A DNA stretch of 64,000 nt from Obscuribacter phosphatis_A (GTDB lineage: Bacteria; Cyanobacteriota; Vampirovibrionia; Obscuribacterales; Obscuribacteraceae), in NCBI GenBank assembly GCA_017303615.1, contig JAFLCK010000002.1, positions 201,190 to 265,189 on the forward strand, in the 5' to 3' direction. Under the pieces are notes generated by a model, which was not told the DNA's origin, did not search any database, and saw nothing but the letters and a program-made list of their open reading frames with translations. Positions 35,606-44,386 of the stretch are shown one piece after another (within the stretch, counting starts at the first letter, position 1; the number at the start of each line of letters is the position of its first letter). Position numbers and translations under genes: made by a program.

Positions 35606-38584
35606 ATGGGCAGCGACGAGAAAAAAGAAACCAATCATGAGCACAAGCATGAGCATGGAGGCTGCTGCGGTCATGATCACGGTCATGAACATAAACATGA
35701 TCATGATCATGAACATGAAGATAACCAAATTCAGGATTCGCACTCGCATGAAGCAAAAGTCGAGCCCAAAGGCAAAGAGTTGAAAGTCTCGATTCAACTT
35801 GGCAAAGCCCAATCCAATTCGAATGAGCATTCACATGAGCACGAGCACGATCACGGCTCCTGTGATCACGATCATGGACACGAGCATAGTCACGAACACA
35901 AACACGATCACGGCTCCTGCGGTCACGACCATGGACACGAGCATAAAAACGCAACAGCCGAAAGCAAATTTCTGAAGGTAACCGTTCAGAATGGTGTTGC
36001 ACCAGGCAACTCCTGTGGTCACGACCACGGACATGAGCATGATCACGACCATAATCACGAGCACAGCTCCTGCGGTCACGACCACGGACATGAGCATGAT
36101 CACGACCATAATCACGAGCACGATCACAGCTCCTGCGGTCACGACCATGGACACAGCCATGGAGGTTGCGGGCACCACCATCACCATGAAAAACCAAAAG
36201 ATGAGAGAGTTGGTCACAGAGAAGCTGAAAGCGGCGGCAACGCCTGCCAATTCAACTTAGACTTTATACTACCGGGCGAGACCGACGAGATCGGTCGTTT
36301 TGAAAAGCTTGAGAAACTGCTGGAAGAGAAACTAGGAATTTCGGATGTACACCTAAGAAAAGACTCTGATCGCATCGAGCTATGCATTCACTACGACCCA
36401 GAAATAGTGCAGCTTTCACAAATACTGCATCTAGCAAACTCTATGGGTGCAGATGTAAACAAACGCTATAGACAAGGCACCTGGTTTGTAAGAGGCATGG
36501 ACTCAGCACAATGCGCCTACATGATTGAATACGCACTTAATCGAGCCAAAGGAGTCTTGCAAGCCAGTGTTGCCTATGCATCAGAAAGACTTGTAGTCGA
36601 ATATGACAGCACCTTGATCAGTAAACGCCAAATCGAATCAAAAGTAAAAGCCCTTAACTTTGACCTGGAAGAACCCGAGAAAGGTCATGCTTGCTCCTTT
36701 CACTCTCACGGCGGCGGACTAGCACCTATGCTTGAGATACCGCTGGTGATTGCAGCGGGTGTCCTACTATTTGTCGGCTTCTTCCTTGGCATAAAGGAAG
36801 GTGCGGCAGCCCCCGTGCCTACGACCTTCTGCATTATGGCACTTGTCGCTGCCGGTTTCTTCCCGGTCAGAGGAGCGATAAACTCAATCAAGCAAGGAAT
36901 GTGCGACATTGAGACTCTTATGGTGCTGGCTGCAGTAGGCGCAGGCTTCACCGGCGCCTGGTTCGAGGGCGCTTTTCTGCTCTTTCTCTTTAGCCTCGGT
37001 CATGGACTTGAACACAGAGCGATGGACAAAGCCAGACGAGCCCTTGAAGAGCTGGGTAAACTTAGACCAGAAAAAGCCCGACTTAAAGTTGGAGAAGAGA
37101 TTAAAGAAGTGCTTGTCACCGCGGTCAAACGAGGCGATACCATCGTCATCAGGCCAGGCGACAGAGTGCCGCTTGACGGCAACATCTTGAGCGGCAGAAC
37201 CTCGCTCGACGAAGCGACAATTACAGGTGAATCAGTACCGGTGGCAAAAGGTGCTGGAGATTCCATCTACGCCGGCACTATCAATAGTGAAGGTGCCATC
37301 GAAGTAAGAGTGACTAAGCTTAGCGGCGAATCAGTATTGGCAAGAATCATCGATATGGTTGCCGAAGCTGAGGCGCAGAAAAGCCCAACACAAAGACTTG
37401 CCCAAAAGATGGAGCGCAAATTTGTGCCACTGGTTTTAGTGGCATCACCAGCTCTTACAATTATCCTCATGCTGATGCAGACAGATTTCAGAACAGCGCT
37501 TCTGCGCGGCATATCTCTATTGGTGGCGGCTTCTCCTTGCGCTCTCGCCATCGCCACACCGGCGGCGGTGCTAGCCGCTGTAACAAGAGCAGCCAGAGGC
37601 GGGGTCCTGATCAAAGGTGGGGCTTATCTTGAAGCCTTGGGAAAAGTCTCGGCTATCGCATTCGACAAAACCGGTACCTTAACAGTCGGTAGACCCAAAA
37701 TAGTATCAATCACACCATTGAACGGCATCTCTGCCGACGAGGTTCTACAGAGAGCCGCATCAGCCGAATCGCATTCCTCGCACCCTCTGGCCCTGGCAAT
37801 CATCGAAGCAGCCAAAGAGAAAGGGCTTTCTATCGATAACGCCGAAAGCAGTGAGGCGATTCATGGCAAAGGGCTCAAATCTCTAGTGAAGGGCGTTCCG
37901 ATTTCAGTTGGCAACCTTCTTCTTTTTGAAGGCAGTAGCATACCTGAAGAAGTAAGCAAGCTCGTTAAAGAGTTAGAAGAAAGCGGGCAGACCATCATGG
38001 TCGTCAAAGAAAACGAAACTTTTGTCGGTGTGCTTGGCGTAGCCGATACAGTGCGCAGCGAAACAAAGCATGTCTTGAGCGAACTAAAGAGACTAGGTAT
38101 CGCCAAAAACATAATGCTATCAGGTGATAATAGTACCGTCGCCAAAGCCATCGGCAAAGAACTGAATATGGACGAGGTCAAAGCACCGCTTTTGCCCGAC
38201 CAGAAAGTTTCAGCGGTAAAAGCCATGGCGAAACAAGAAAACGTAGCCATGATAGGAGACGGTGTGAACGATGCTCCAGCCCTGGCGGCAGCCTCGGTTG
38301 GCATAGCCATGGGCGGCACCGGTTCTGATGTGGCATTAGAGACTGCTGATCTGGTACTAATGAGCGAGGGACTAAACAAACTGCCCTTTGCTGTCAAGCT
38401 AGCCCGCACCGCCACCAGTACTATAAAACAGAACATGGTCATCGCTCTTGGCGTCAGCGCCGTTCTTGCGATTGCCTCTATTTTAGGACTGGTGCAAATC
38501 AGCGAGGCAGTGGTTCTACATGAAGGCAGCACCTTGCTAGTACTGGCAAATGGACTGAGACTCTTGCGCTTCAAAGCGGACTAG
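35606..38584 (+). CDS. P1B-type metal-transporting ATPase with giant His-rich N-terminus
   Basis: The 992-residue pump has a cytosolic N-terminus (about 1-215) of repeated CGHDHGHEH blocks with well over 60 His. Two HMA-like domains follow (about 215-360); the second has S-A-Q-C where CxxC is usual. Then come eight membrane helices and the ATPase core: TGES phosphatase loop, FDKTGTLT phosphorylation site, SHPLA, MIGDGVNDAPAL. The membrane motif is SPC rather than CPC, and HEGST occurs in the last helices, which fits the P1B-4 (Co/Zn/Fe efflux) type. The DNA of the His tract contains tandem 57-63-bp repeats at 36017-36136. It follows the VWA genes co-directionally; the Sel1 gene starts 13 bp downstream. 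Confidence 0.9.
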   Translation: MGSDEKKETNHEHKHEHGGCCGHDHGHEHKHDHDHEHEDNQIQDSHSHEAKVEPKGKELKVSIQLGKAQSNSNEHSHEHEHDHGSCDHDHGHEHSHEHKHDHGSCGHDHGHEHKNATAESKFLKVTVQNGVAPGNSCGHDHGHEHDHDHNHEHSSCGHDHGHEHDHDHNHEHDHSSCGHDHGHSHGGCGHHHHHEKPKDERVGHREAESGGNACQFNLDFILPGETDEIGRFEKLEKLLEEKLGISDVHLRKDSDRIELCIHYDPEIVQLSQILHLANSMGADVNKRYRQGTWFVRGMDSAQCAYMIEYALNRAKGVLQASVAYASERLVVEYDSTLISKRQIESKVKALNFDLEEPEKGHACSFHSHGGGLAPMLEIPLVIAAGVLLFVGFFLGIKEGAAAPVPTTFCIMALVAAGFFPVRGAINSIKQGMCDIETLMVLAAVGAGFTGAWFEGAFLLFLFSLGHGLEHRAMDKARRALEELGKLRPEKARLKVGEEIKEVLVTAVKRGDTIVIRPGDRVPLDGNILSGRTSLDEATITGESVPVAKGAGDSIYAGTINSEGAIEVRVTKLSGESVLARIIDMVAEAEAQKSPTQRLAQKMERKFVPLVLVASPALTIILMLMQTDFRTALLRGISLLVAASPCALAIATPAAVLAAVTRAARGGVLIKGGAYLEALGKVSAIAFDKTGTLTVGRPKIVSITPLNGISADEVLQRAASAESHSSHPLALAIIEAAKEKGLSIDNAESSEAIHGKGLKSLVKGVPISVGNLLLFEGSSIPEEVSKLVKELEESGQTIMVVKENETFVGVLGVADTVRSETKHVLSELKRLGIAKNIMLSGDNSTVAKAIGKELNMDEVKAPLLPDQKVSAVKAMAKQENVAMIGDGVNDAPALAAASVGIAMGGTGSDVALETADLVLMSEGLNKLPFAVKLARTATSTIKQNMVIALGVSAVLAIASILGLVQISEAVVLHEGSTLLVLANGLRLLRFKAD
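36017..36136 (+). repeat. Tandem repeat in the His-rich coding tract
   Basis: Two nearly identical DNA units start at 36017 and 36074 (57 bp, then 63 bp with a 6-bp insertion), each encoding CGHDHGHEHDHDHNHEH-type blocks. A third, partial unit follows from 36137. They were probably duplicated by slippage and could vary between strains. Confidence 0.8.
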
Positions 38585-38597
38585 TTACGGTCGACAC

Positions 38598-39896
38598 ATG
38601 AAAGCAGCCATACCAATCACCCTTATAGTTTTGCTATTGATCGTGGTAGTGGTCAATCTTTTCAACGCAACCACCAGCAATACCAACGCACCGCTAGATC
38701 TACTTGAGACAGAAACGTTCAAAGACAACGCCAAGAAGTTCGAGAGCTGCTTAAAGGTGCCTTACCAAGCCGAAAGCGACGCCTATTACGAAGTCGGACA
38801 ATTTGGTTCCTTCGTCTGCAAGATAGCTCAATCAGACCTGGAGAAATGTGTCCGCAACCTCAAGTTAAACAAGGTCGAAAAATTAGAGGATGAGGAAAGA
38901 GCTCTGACCCTAATGATTCCATCACTAGAAATCAAGTTTGCAGAACCGGCAAAAGATGTACAAATATACCACGGCGATAAACTGCGTTCGAGTCAGATGC
39001 CTTTTGACTTTGTCATCATGTATTTCGAACCCAAGACAAGTCAGTGCTCATTTCTCTTGAGTTACAACCCACCCTTCGCCAGATCGACGCTGGCTTTTGC
39101 CGACAAAGTCAAAATTGATATCCCCAAAAATCTAATCGATAAAGCCAAGGCTGGAGACGCAAATGCCCAATTCGAATTAGGCGATTTAATTTCTAAGAAA
39201 ACTACAAAAGGTGAATCAAAGGAAGCATTCGACTGGCTTATCAAAGCAGCACAACAGGGACATGGCGAGGCGCAATTTCGAGTTGGCAAACTTTTTCTAT
39301 CAGACTGCTTAGGCAAACCGAACAGGAAGGAAGCTCGACTTTGGCTAGAGCGTTCCATGCAACAAGGCAATAAACTAGCCAAAATGGCTCTCGATCAAAT
39401 GGATATTTCGGGCTCGAGCAAAAAAGATAGAGAGGCTGTTCTTTTGGAGCGAGTGCTGAGCGGTGAGACCCAATCCAAAGTAGATCTTGCCAATTTCTAT
39501 CACTACGAAGTCGGTGATATGGATAAAGCCATGATCTGGTACAAAAGAGCCTCCGACGATGGCGAAGTTGACTCAGAAATTACTCTTGCCAAATTGCAAG
39601 AGGAGAGAGGCAATATCGCCGCAGCGGAGAAACTCTATTATGCAGCGGCGTCTTCAGGTTCCTATATAGGGCTTATGAAATGCGGAGATATTGCTCTCAA
39701 GAAACAAGACTACAAAACTGCTGCCAATTATTTTCGTAAAGCCATAATGACAGACCGTACCTATTTTGGCACCACCCATGCGGCGGTTGCCCCTGAAGCT
39801 GATTGTCGACCGATAGACAAAATTCTGAGAAGCGGCGACGTAAGAGGCGCAGCTCAAAAGTATAGAGAAACCGCAATAAGGAGACACGCGAAATAA
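38598..39896 (+). CDS. Sel1-repeat protein with N-terminal membrane anchor
   Basis: The 432-residue protein has one hydrophobic helix (about residues 4-24), then a non-repeat domain to about residue 175. After that come Sel1-like repeats (AKAGDANAQFELGDLI, AAQQGHGEAQFRVGKLF, SDDGEVDSEITLAKL, ASSGSYIGLMKCGDIA) plus a final TPR-like unit. Sel1 repeats mediate protein interactions, often in envelope signalling. It begins 13 bp after the metal ATPase, so it may be co-transcribed, although no functional link is evident. Confidence 0.8.
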   Translation: MKAAIPITLIVLLLIVVVVNLFNATTSNTNAPLDLLETETFKDNAKKFESCLKVPYQAESDAYYEVGQFGSFVCKIAQSDLEKCVRNLKLNKVEKLEDEERALTLMIPSLEIKFAEPAKDVQIYHGDKLRSSQMPFDFVIMYFEPKTSQCSFLLSYNPPFARSTLAFADKVKIDIPKNLIDKAKAGDANAQFELGDLISKKTTKGESKEAFDWLIKAAQQGHGEAQFRVGKLFLSDCLGKPNRKEARLWLERSMQQGNKLAKMALDQMDISGSSKKDREAVLLERVLSGETQSKVDLANFYHYEVGDMDKAMIWYKRASDDGEVDSEITLAKLQEERGNIAAAEKLYYAAASSGSYIGLMKCGDIALKKQDYKTAANYFRKAIMTDRTYFGTTHAAVAPEADCRPIDKILRSGDVRGAAQKYRETAIRRHAK

Positions 39897-40333
39897 ATAG
39901 CGAACCACAAGCAGTTATCCGTGTCCTTGCCGCTGTAATTTGCCGCAGCGGCAAGTTCTTGGTTTGCAGACGTCCGCCCGAAAAGAGACACGGCGGTCTA
40001 TGGGAGTTTCCCGGCGGTAAATTGGAACCAGGCGAGGATCATCTAGCCGCAGCAAGAAGGGAACTAGTTGAGGAATTGTCGCTCACCGTCACCAACTGCG
40101 GAGGCACACTACATTCGGTGGCAGACCCGCATTCACCATTTATTGTAGACTTTGTTGCAGTCGATGCCGAAGGCAAGCCGCAACTGCACGAACACCAAGA
40201 ATTGCTTTGGGCGAATACCGATGCACTGACCACCTTGGCATTAGCACCAAGCGACAAAAGATTTGTACAAGAAAGAAAAGCTGTGTTGAAAGAAATTGCC
40301 GCAAGAAATATGGAGAGTGAAAGCAATGAATAA
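39893..40333 (+). CDS. Nudix hydrolase, MutT-like, probable AUA start
   Basis: The product resembles MutT-type pyrophosphohydrolases, which cleave 8-oxo-dGTP or other nucleoside diphosphate derivatives. The Nudix box is GGKLEPGEDHLAAARRELVEELSL; the Gly near the end of the consensus is Ser. The family's first strand VIRVLAAVICRSGKFLVCRR lies upstream of the first ordinary start (TTG at 39959), and no ATG, GTG or TTG exists in frame before the stop at 39863. An ATA at 39893, which overlaps the upstream stop and has AAGGAG 9 nt before it, is the only well-placed start. Its stop overlaps the fasciclin gene by 8 bp. Confidence 0.8.
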   Translation: MNSEPQAVIRVLAAVICRSGKFLVCRRPPEKRHGGLWEFPGGKLEPGEDHLAAARRELVEELSLTVTNCGGTLHSVADPHSPFIVDFVAVDAEGKPQLHEHQELLWANTDALTTLALAPSDKRFVQERKAVLKEIAARNMESESNE

Positions 40334-40916
40334 AGGCAGACCAAGCAAAACAGTATTTACTCTGGCAGCCGTTGCTCTGACAATTTCGGCAAGCCAACTG
40401 CCTGCCCAGGCTGAAAGAGACGACAGTAAAGGCAGACAAAGACAAGCCGGCAAAACCACAGAATACCAACCCAAAGAAGGCTTTGAAAGACGAGCGCTAG
40501 ATCTGGTCAATACACTGAAAGAAAATGAAGTTGGTCGCTTCGGCACCCTCTTGGACGGCTTGAGCCAAGCTTACGATATGGACAACACCCTCAGAGGCAC
40601 AGGTCCTTTCACTCTCTTTGCTCCTAACGATAAAGCCTTCGAAAGATTGCCGCAAGAAACAAAGGACACTCTTTGGGCAAATAAGTCTAAGCTAAAGCAG
40701 GTTCTCAGCTACCATGTGGTGAAGGGTAAACTGACAGCCGACGACCTCAAGGACGGTCAACAGATTCAGACTTTAGAAGGTCACAAATTCACAGTGCGCC
40801 GAGATGGCGGCACTATATACATAGATAAGGCAGTTTTAAAGGTGAGCAATATTCCTTGTTCCAATGGCGAAATGCACGTTTTAGAAGACGTCATAATGCC
40901 CCCGCTTGCCAAGTAA
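40326..40916 (+). CDS. Secreted fasciclin (FAS1) domain protein
   Basis: A signal peptide (about residues 8-28, ending AQA) precedes a single FAS1 domain. Diagnostic H1 and H2 segments are GPFTLFAPNDKAFERLP and, at the end, NGEMHVLEDVIMPP; between them YHVVKGKLTADDL matches the family. FAS1 proteins mediate adhesion or matrix contacts at the cell surface. The ATG overlaps the Nudix stop (ATGAATAA), with GGAG 10 nt upstream, suggesting translational coupling. Confidence 0.9.
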   Translation: MNKGRPSKTVFTLAAVALTISASQLPAQAERDDSKGRQRQAGKTTEYQPKEGFERRALDLVNTLKENEVGRFGTLLDGLSQAYDMDNTLRGTGPFTLFAPNDKAFERLPQETKDTLWANKSKLKQVLSYHVVKGKLTADDLKDGQQIQTLEGHKFTVRRDGGTIYIDKAVLKVSNIPCSNGEMHVLEDVIMPPLAK

Positions 40917-40994
40917 GTTCTCGGCATTTTGGTAAAATAAGCCGAATTACGCCCTACGTGAAAATCTAAAGACAGAAGCAAAGGCAGAGGCAAC

Positions 40995-41864
40995 ATGAAT
41001 CTAATCAATAAACTCTTCAATATCTCAGCTATGGCGGCGCTTTCGCTGCCTCTCTGCCTAAGTTCAGTTCCGCCTGCTCAAGCCGACAACCCAGTCACAA
41101 ACGCAATGAAAAGCGTTGTCGGAGCCACTGAAAAGGTGGTGAAAGGTACGGCTAAAGGGGCAGAGATTCTTGTGAAGGACGCTGTCAAAGGTACTGAAGT
41201 CGTCGTGAAGGGCGCGGCCAAAGGCGGCGAGATTCTGGTCAAAGACACAGGCGCCGTGGTGGTAAAAGGCGGCGAAGCCGTGGTGAAGGGCACAGGCGCT
41301 GTCGTTAAAGGCACTGTGCACGGAGCTGAAGCCGCTGCTGCAGCCACCGGCAAGGCTGTCGGTCATGTGGTCGGAGCCGGTGCCGGAGCGGCTGGTGCCA
41401 CAGTGGGCGCCGCATCAAGCATCACCGCCGACGCTGTTAAGGGCACCGGCAAGGCTGGAGTTGCCGTAGTTGGCGGTGCCGCCGCAGCCACAGGAGCCGC
41501 TGCCGCTGGAGTTACCAGCTTGCTGGGAACCACCCTTGCCGTCACCATAGATGGTGCAGGCAATATCATTGATGATACAGGCAAACTAGTCGGTCGAGTC
41601 AACAAGGACACCACCACTCTTGCCAAAGGCTCGCTCTCGATGTCGGGACGAATGATGACTGTTTCTGTAGATCAAAAAGGTCAAATGCTCGACTCGACAG
41701 GCGCCAATATCGGACACATTCTTGGAGCCGAACCGGCCCAAATGGAAACAGCCCAAGAGAGCAAGGCGAGTGTGACACAGGCGACAAGCCAGAGTTCGAG
41801 CTGGACAGACGAGGATGCTCTCAAAGACGCCGCACCTAAATTGCACGGGCCGATTGAGAAGTAG
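40995..41864 (+). CDS. Secreted protein with synuclein/LEA-like 11-residue repeats
   Basis: The 289-residue product has a signal peptide (about 1-30). Residues 48-113 are a repeat of the form [V/L]VK[G/D]xxKGxE[I/V/A], in register every 11 residues for four units (48, 59, 70, 81) before irregular units. An Ala/Gly/Val-rich stretch follows to about 175. A small beta-like domain with the pair TIDGAGNIIDDTGKLVG and SVDQKGQMLDSTGANIG makes up the last third. Eleven-residue periodic K/E amphipathic helices are typical of synucleins, apolipoproteins and LEA proteins and bind lipid surfaces or protect against desiccation. Function here is inferred from that pattern only. Confidence 0.7.
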   Translation: MNLINKLFNISAMAALSLPLCLSSVPPAQADNPVTNAMKSVVGATEKVVKGTAKGAEILVKDAVKGTEVVVKGAAKGGEILVKDTGAVVVKGGEAVVKGTGAVVKGTVHGAEAAAAATGKAVGHVVGAGAGAAGATVGAASSITADAVKGTGKAGVAVVGGAAAATGAAAAGVTSLLGTTLAVTIDGAGNIIDDTGKLVGRVNKDTTTLAKGSLSMSGRMMTVSVDQKGQMLDSTGANIGHILGAEPAQMETAQESKASVTQATSQSSSWTDEDALKDAAPKLHGPIEK

Positions 41865-41866
41865 CT

Positions 41867-41909
41867 AGTTTCAATGGCATCCAGAGTTTCAATGGCATCC
41901 AGAGTTTCA
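41867..41909 (+). repeat. Short tandem repeat between convergent genes
   Basis: An 18-bp unit AGTTTCAATGGCATCCAG occurs twice (41867-41884, 41885-41902) with a third partial copy (41903-41909). It is noncoding and sits between the 3' ends of two convergent genes. Confidence 0.85.
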
Positions 41910-41951
41910 TAGAATTGTTCAGTTTCATACCTGCGTTGGCAATCAATCTCG

Positions 41952-42518
41952 CTAAATGGACTTTCTCTCCAAGCGGGAAGGCTTATCAACACGTTTCTGC
42001 ATCTTGCGGTGCCTATCTGCATTAAGATTCTTAGATGCTATCTTTCGGGCGGGCTCAGCCACAACCGGCTGACTTTTGGTGCCTGAGGAAGTCGGGGAGG
42101 AAGTTGTGGAGGAAGTTGGGGAGGAACTGGGCAAGACAGCCGATGTGCCAAGCGACTGACTAATCATTGCTATTGAAATAAAAACAAAGACGAACAGAGA
42201 GAGCAAATTCGAAAAGAGATCGTCATTATGGTTTGCTCTGCAACTTCCTAAAATGGGCAACCTTCCTCTAAGCTGATCAAGAATGTCGGAAGACGAAATG
42301 ATGACCATACCCATTGAGAAAAGAAAAACCGCGCGGAACAGATCTACATCGGAATAAGACTGCCTAATTAAATAGGCGAACCAAATCAGGCCGGCCACGA
42401 CCAAGAGACAGCCTAAGCTATAGATGTGTTGAATGTCCTTCCTTTTCTTGACGTCCAAATAGAAGGCAATCACGCAACCGATAAGAAACAGAATCGAGAA
42501 AATATCTAGAGAAAACAT
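41952..42518 (-). CDS. Small integral membrane protein, unknown
   Basis: The 188-residue product has about four hydrophobic helices (approximately residues 4-20, 32-50, 62-80 and 105-125). A Pro/Ser/Thr-rich linker and a basic C-terminal tail (NADRHRKMQKRVDKPSRLERK) follow. No family is recognised. It is divergent from the conserved protein at 42656. Confidence 0.6.
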   Translation of the reverse strand: MFSLDIFSILFLIGCVIAFYLDVKKRKDIQHIYSLGCLLVVAGLIWFAYLIRQSYSDVDLFRAVFLFSMGMVIISSSDILDQLRGRLPILGSCRANHNDDLFSNLLSLFVFVFISIAMISQSLGTSAVLPSSSPTSSTTSSPTSSGTKSQPVVAEPARKIASKNLNADRHRKMQKRVDKPSRLERKSI

Positions 42519-42655
42519 TGGTCAATTCCAGTGGGGATGAACCTATCCTAACAACACCCCTTGACAACAATCCTTTTCTTCATCGCGAATTAACTATTAC
42601 AGGTCTATATGCCAATCAGCTAGAATTAGCCTCTAGTTCAATAACGAGGCTTGAA

Positions 42656-43423
42656 ATGAAAGAAACAGCCACTTCTCCAGCCCTTAAGGCGCTGCTTACC
42701 GGCTTTATCGACTATGCCGGACTCTTTCCGCCGGCCAAGCTAGAACTAGACAAAGCCTTGAGCAATTTCGAACAATACAGACAGGGACAATACGCCTGGA
42801 TGTTGCGCTGGTTTGTGCTAGGTGCCGCAGAACTGGAGCACACCCCAGCCAAGTTTGATGGTTGCCTGTCGGTAATTGCAGCAGACGACAAAGCAAGAGC
42901 TGCGACTATAGAAAGTACGGCAATCTTGAGCGCTAGTCGTCCGGTCTATTGCGAAGTTACCGACTTAGGAAAGCTGGAAACTGTTAAGGCAGCGGGAAAC
43001 TATGCCAAGATCAGAACAGGCGGCCTTAAGCCCGAGGCAATTCCGGAACCACGCATGGTTGCCGACTTTATCAAAGCCTGCGCCAAACTAAGGCTACCCT
43101 TCAAAGCCACAGCAGGACTGCACCATCCGATTCGATCGATACAACCTCTAACTTATGAAGCTGATGCCCAGAAAGCAACAATGCACGGCTTCATAAATGT
43201 ACTGATGGCAGCCTGCTTGGCCTGGCGGGGCGAAGAAAATATCGAACCGATCATTGCCGAAACCGAAGCCAATTCCTTTCGCTTTGAAGATAGAGCCCAC
43301 TGGCGAAATCTCTCACTCAGTCAAGACGAGATTGCCGCAGCTCGCAAAGACTTCATTCATTCGGTGGGCTCTTGCTCGTTTGAAGAACCAGTCCAAGACT
43401 TGAAAGCGCTTGGCTGGCTCTAA
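42656..43423 (+). CDS. Conserved uncharacterised protein (DYAGLFPPA type)
   Basis: The 255-residue soluble product has the block GFIDYAGLFPPAKLELDKAL near its start, then a FKATAGLHHPIR segment and HGFINVLMAA later; I recognise these as recurring together in an uncharacterised bacterial family whose function is unknown to me. The frame is open from 42518, but the family begins at the ATG at 42656, which has ACGAGG about 8 nt upstream. It is followed 12 bp later by the RlaP-like gene, so the two may be co-transcribed. Confidence 0.65.
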   Translation: MKETATSPALKALLTGFIDYAGLFPPAKLELDKALSNFEQYRQGQYAWMLRWFVLGAAELEHTPAKFDGCLSVIAADDKARAATIESTAILSASRPVYCEVTDLGKLETVKAAGNYAKIRTGGLKPEAIPEPRMVADFIKACAKLRLPFKATAGLHHPIRSIQPLTYEADAQKATMHGFINVLMAACLAWRGEENIEPIIAETEANSFRFEDRAHWRNLSLSQDEIAAARKDFIHSVGSCSFEEPVQDLKALGWL

Positions 43424-43435
43424 GCGACGAGGCAT

Positions 43436-44371
43436 ATGAAAGAAGCATCAAAATCGAACAGACTGGAAGGACTGGCACTACCGGTGGGGACACAAGTTGT
43501 CACCACCGGTGAGATCAGAGACGAGATCGGAACTGCCTGCAAAAGAGCTGGTGCAGTAGGCAAAATCGTCGGAGCTGATAGCAGAAATGGCAAGCTCTTA
43601 TACAGGATTCTCTTTCCAGACGGCTTCTCAGCAAGCTTAAGCAGAGAAGAAATATCGGTAAGAAAACATGTACAAAGCATAAATTTCGACCGCCCGAGTA
43701 GCGATGAAGATCTCTTTCAATACATTATCTACAAATGCCGCTTTGGCTCGCGCGCCTACGGTCTAGAAGTTGAAGACTCTGATCACGATATGCGCGGCAT
43801 CTACTTACCACCGGCGCGCCTGCACTGGTCGCTCTGGGGGCTACCGGAACTAATCGAAAACAATGACAATCAAGAAGCCTATTTTGAACTGCAAAAGTTC
43901 CTAGTGCTTGCGCTCAAGGCTAATCCAAATGTAATCGAATGTCTATATTCGCCTTCGCACGAGATTATGACGCCCATCGCCTCAGAACTGATCGAAAACA
44001 GAGAGCGCTTTCTCTCTAAACTGGTCTACCAGACTTACAACGGCTATGTATTATCTCAGTTTAGAAAGCTGGAACAAGACCTACGCAATCGCGGCGAGCC
44101 AAAGTGGAAGCATGTCATGCATCTGATTAGACTTTTGCTTTCATGCATTGAAATACTGGAAACAGGCAATTTAAATCTAAAGGTTGAAAAAAATAGAGAC
44201 CAGCTGCTAGCCATCCGTAAAGGCGAAATGAACTTTGAAGATATTGATGCATGGAGGCTTGATCTGCACCGCCAACTAGATCAATCCCATGAAAAAACGA
44301 AACTGCCGGAGCGCCCGGATTATGAATGGTGCAATCAGTTTTTAATTAAAGCAAGACAAACGATGATTTAA
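43436..44371 (+). CDS. RlaP-like predicted nucleotidyltransferase
   Basis: The 311-residue protein has a beta-rich N-terminal domain of about 78 residues. Then comes a DNA-polymerase-beta-fold nucleotidyltransferase core with GSRAYGLEVEDSDHDMRGIY (Gly104-Ser105, metal ligands Asp116 and Asp118) and an alpha-helical C-terminal half. The GSRAYG...SDxDxRGxY pattern is the PF10127 (RlaP) signature, related to RNA ligase-associated or phage enzymes; its substrate is unknown. The N-terminal addition is unusual. It lies 15 bp upstream of the Clp-N gene. Confidence 0.8.
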   Translation: MKEASKSNRLEGLALPVGTQVVTTGEIRDEIGTACKRAGAVGKIVGADSRNGKLLYRILFPDGFSASLSREEISVRKHVQSINFDRPSSDEDLFQYIIYKCRFGSRAYGLEVEDSDHDMRGIYLPPARLHWSLWGLPELIENNDNQEAYFELQKFLVLALKANPNVIECLYSPSHEIMTPIASELIENRERFLSKLVYQTYNGYVLSQFRKLEQDLRNRGEPKWKHVMHLIRLLLSCIEILETGNLNLKVEKNRDQLLAIRKGEMNFEDIDAWRLDLHRQLDQSHEKTKLPERPDYEWCNQFLIKARQTMI

Positions 44372-44386
44372 GGAGAGAGAAGCTAA

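Noticed and set aside
36017..36180. Possible CRISPR array
   Set aside because: The repeated units are directly tandem and coding for His-rich peptide; there are no unique spacers and no cas genes.
35582..36250. Long minus-strand open frames opposite the His-rich tract
   Set aside because: They are produced by the repetitive GAC/CAC/CAT codons of the ATPase N-terminus; their products (Arg/Asp- or Val/Met-rich) are pure low complexity without start signals.
38598..40333. Frameshift joining the Sel1 and Nudix genes
   Set aside because: The Sel1 frame ends at its own stop after complete repeats and the Nudix frame begins with its own Shine-Dalgarno; a fusion is unnecessary, although an altered start codon by sequencing error cannot be excluded.
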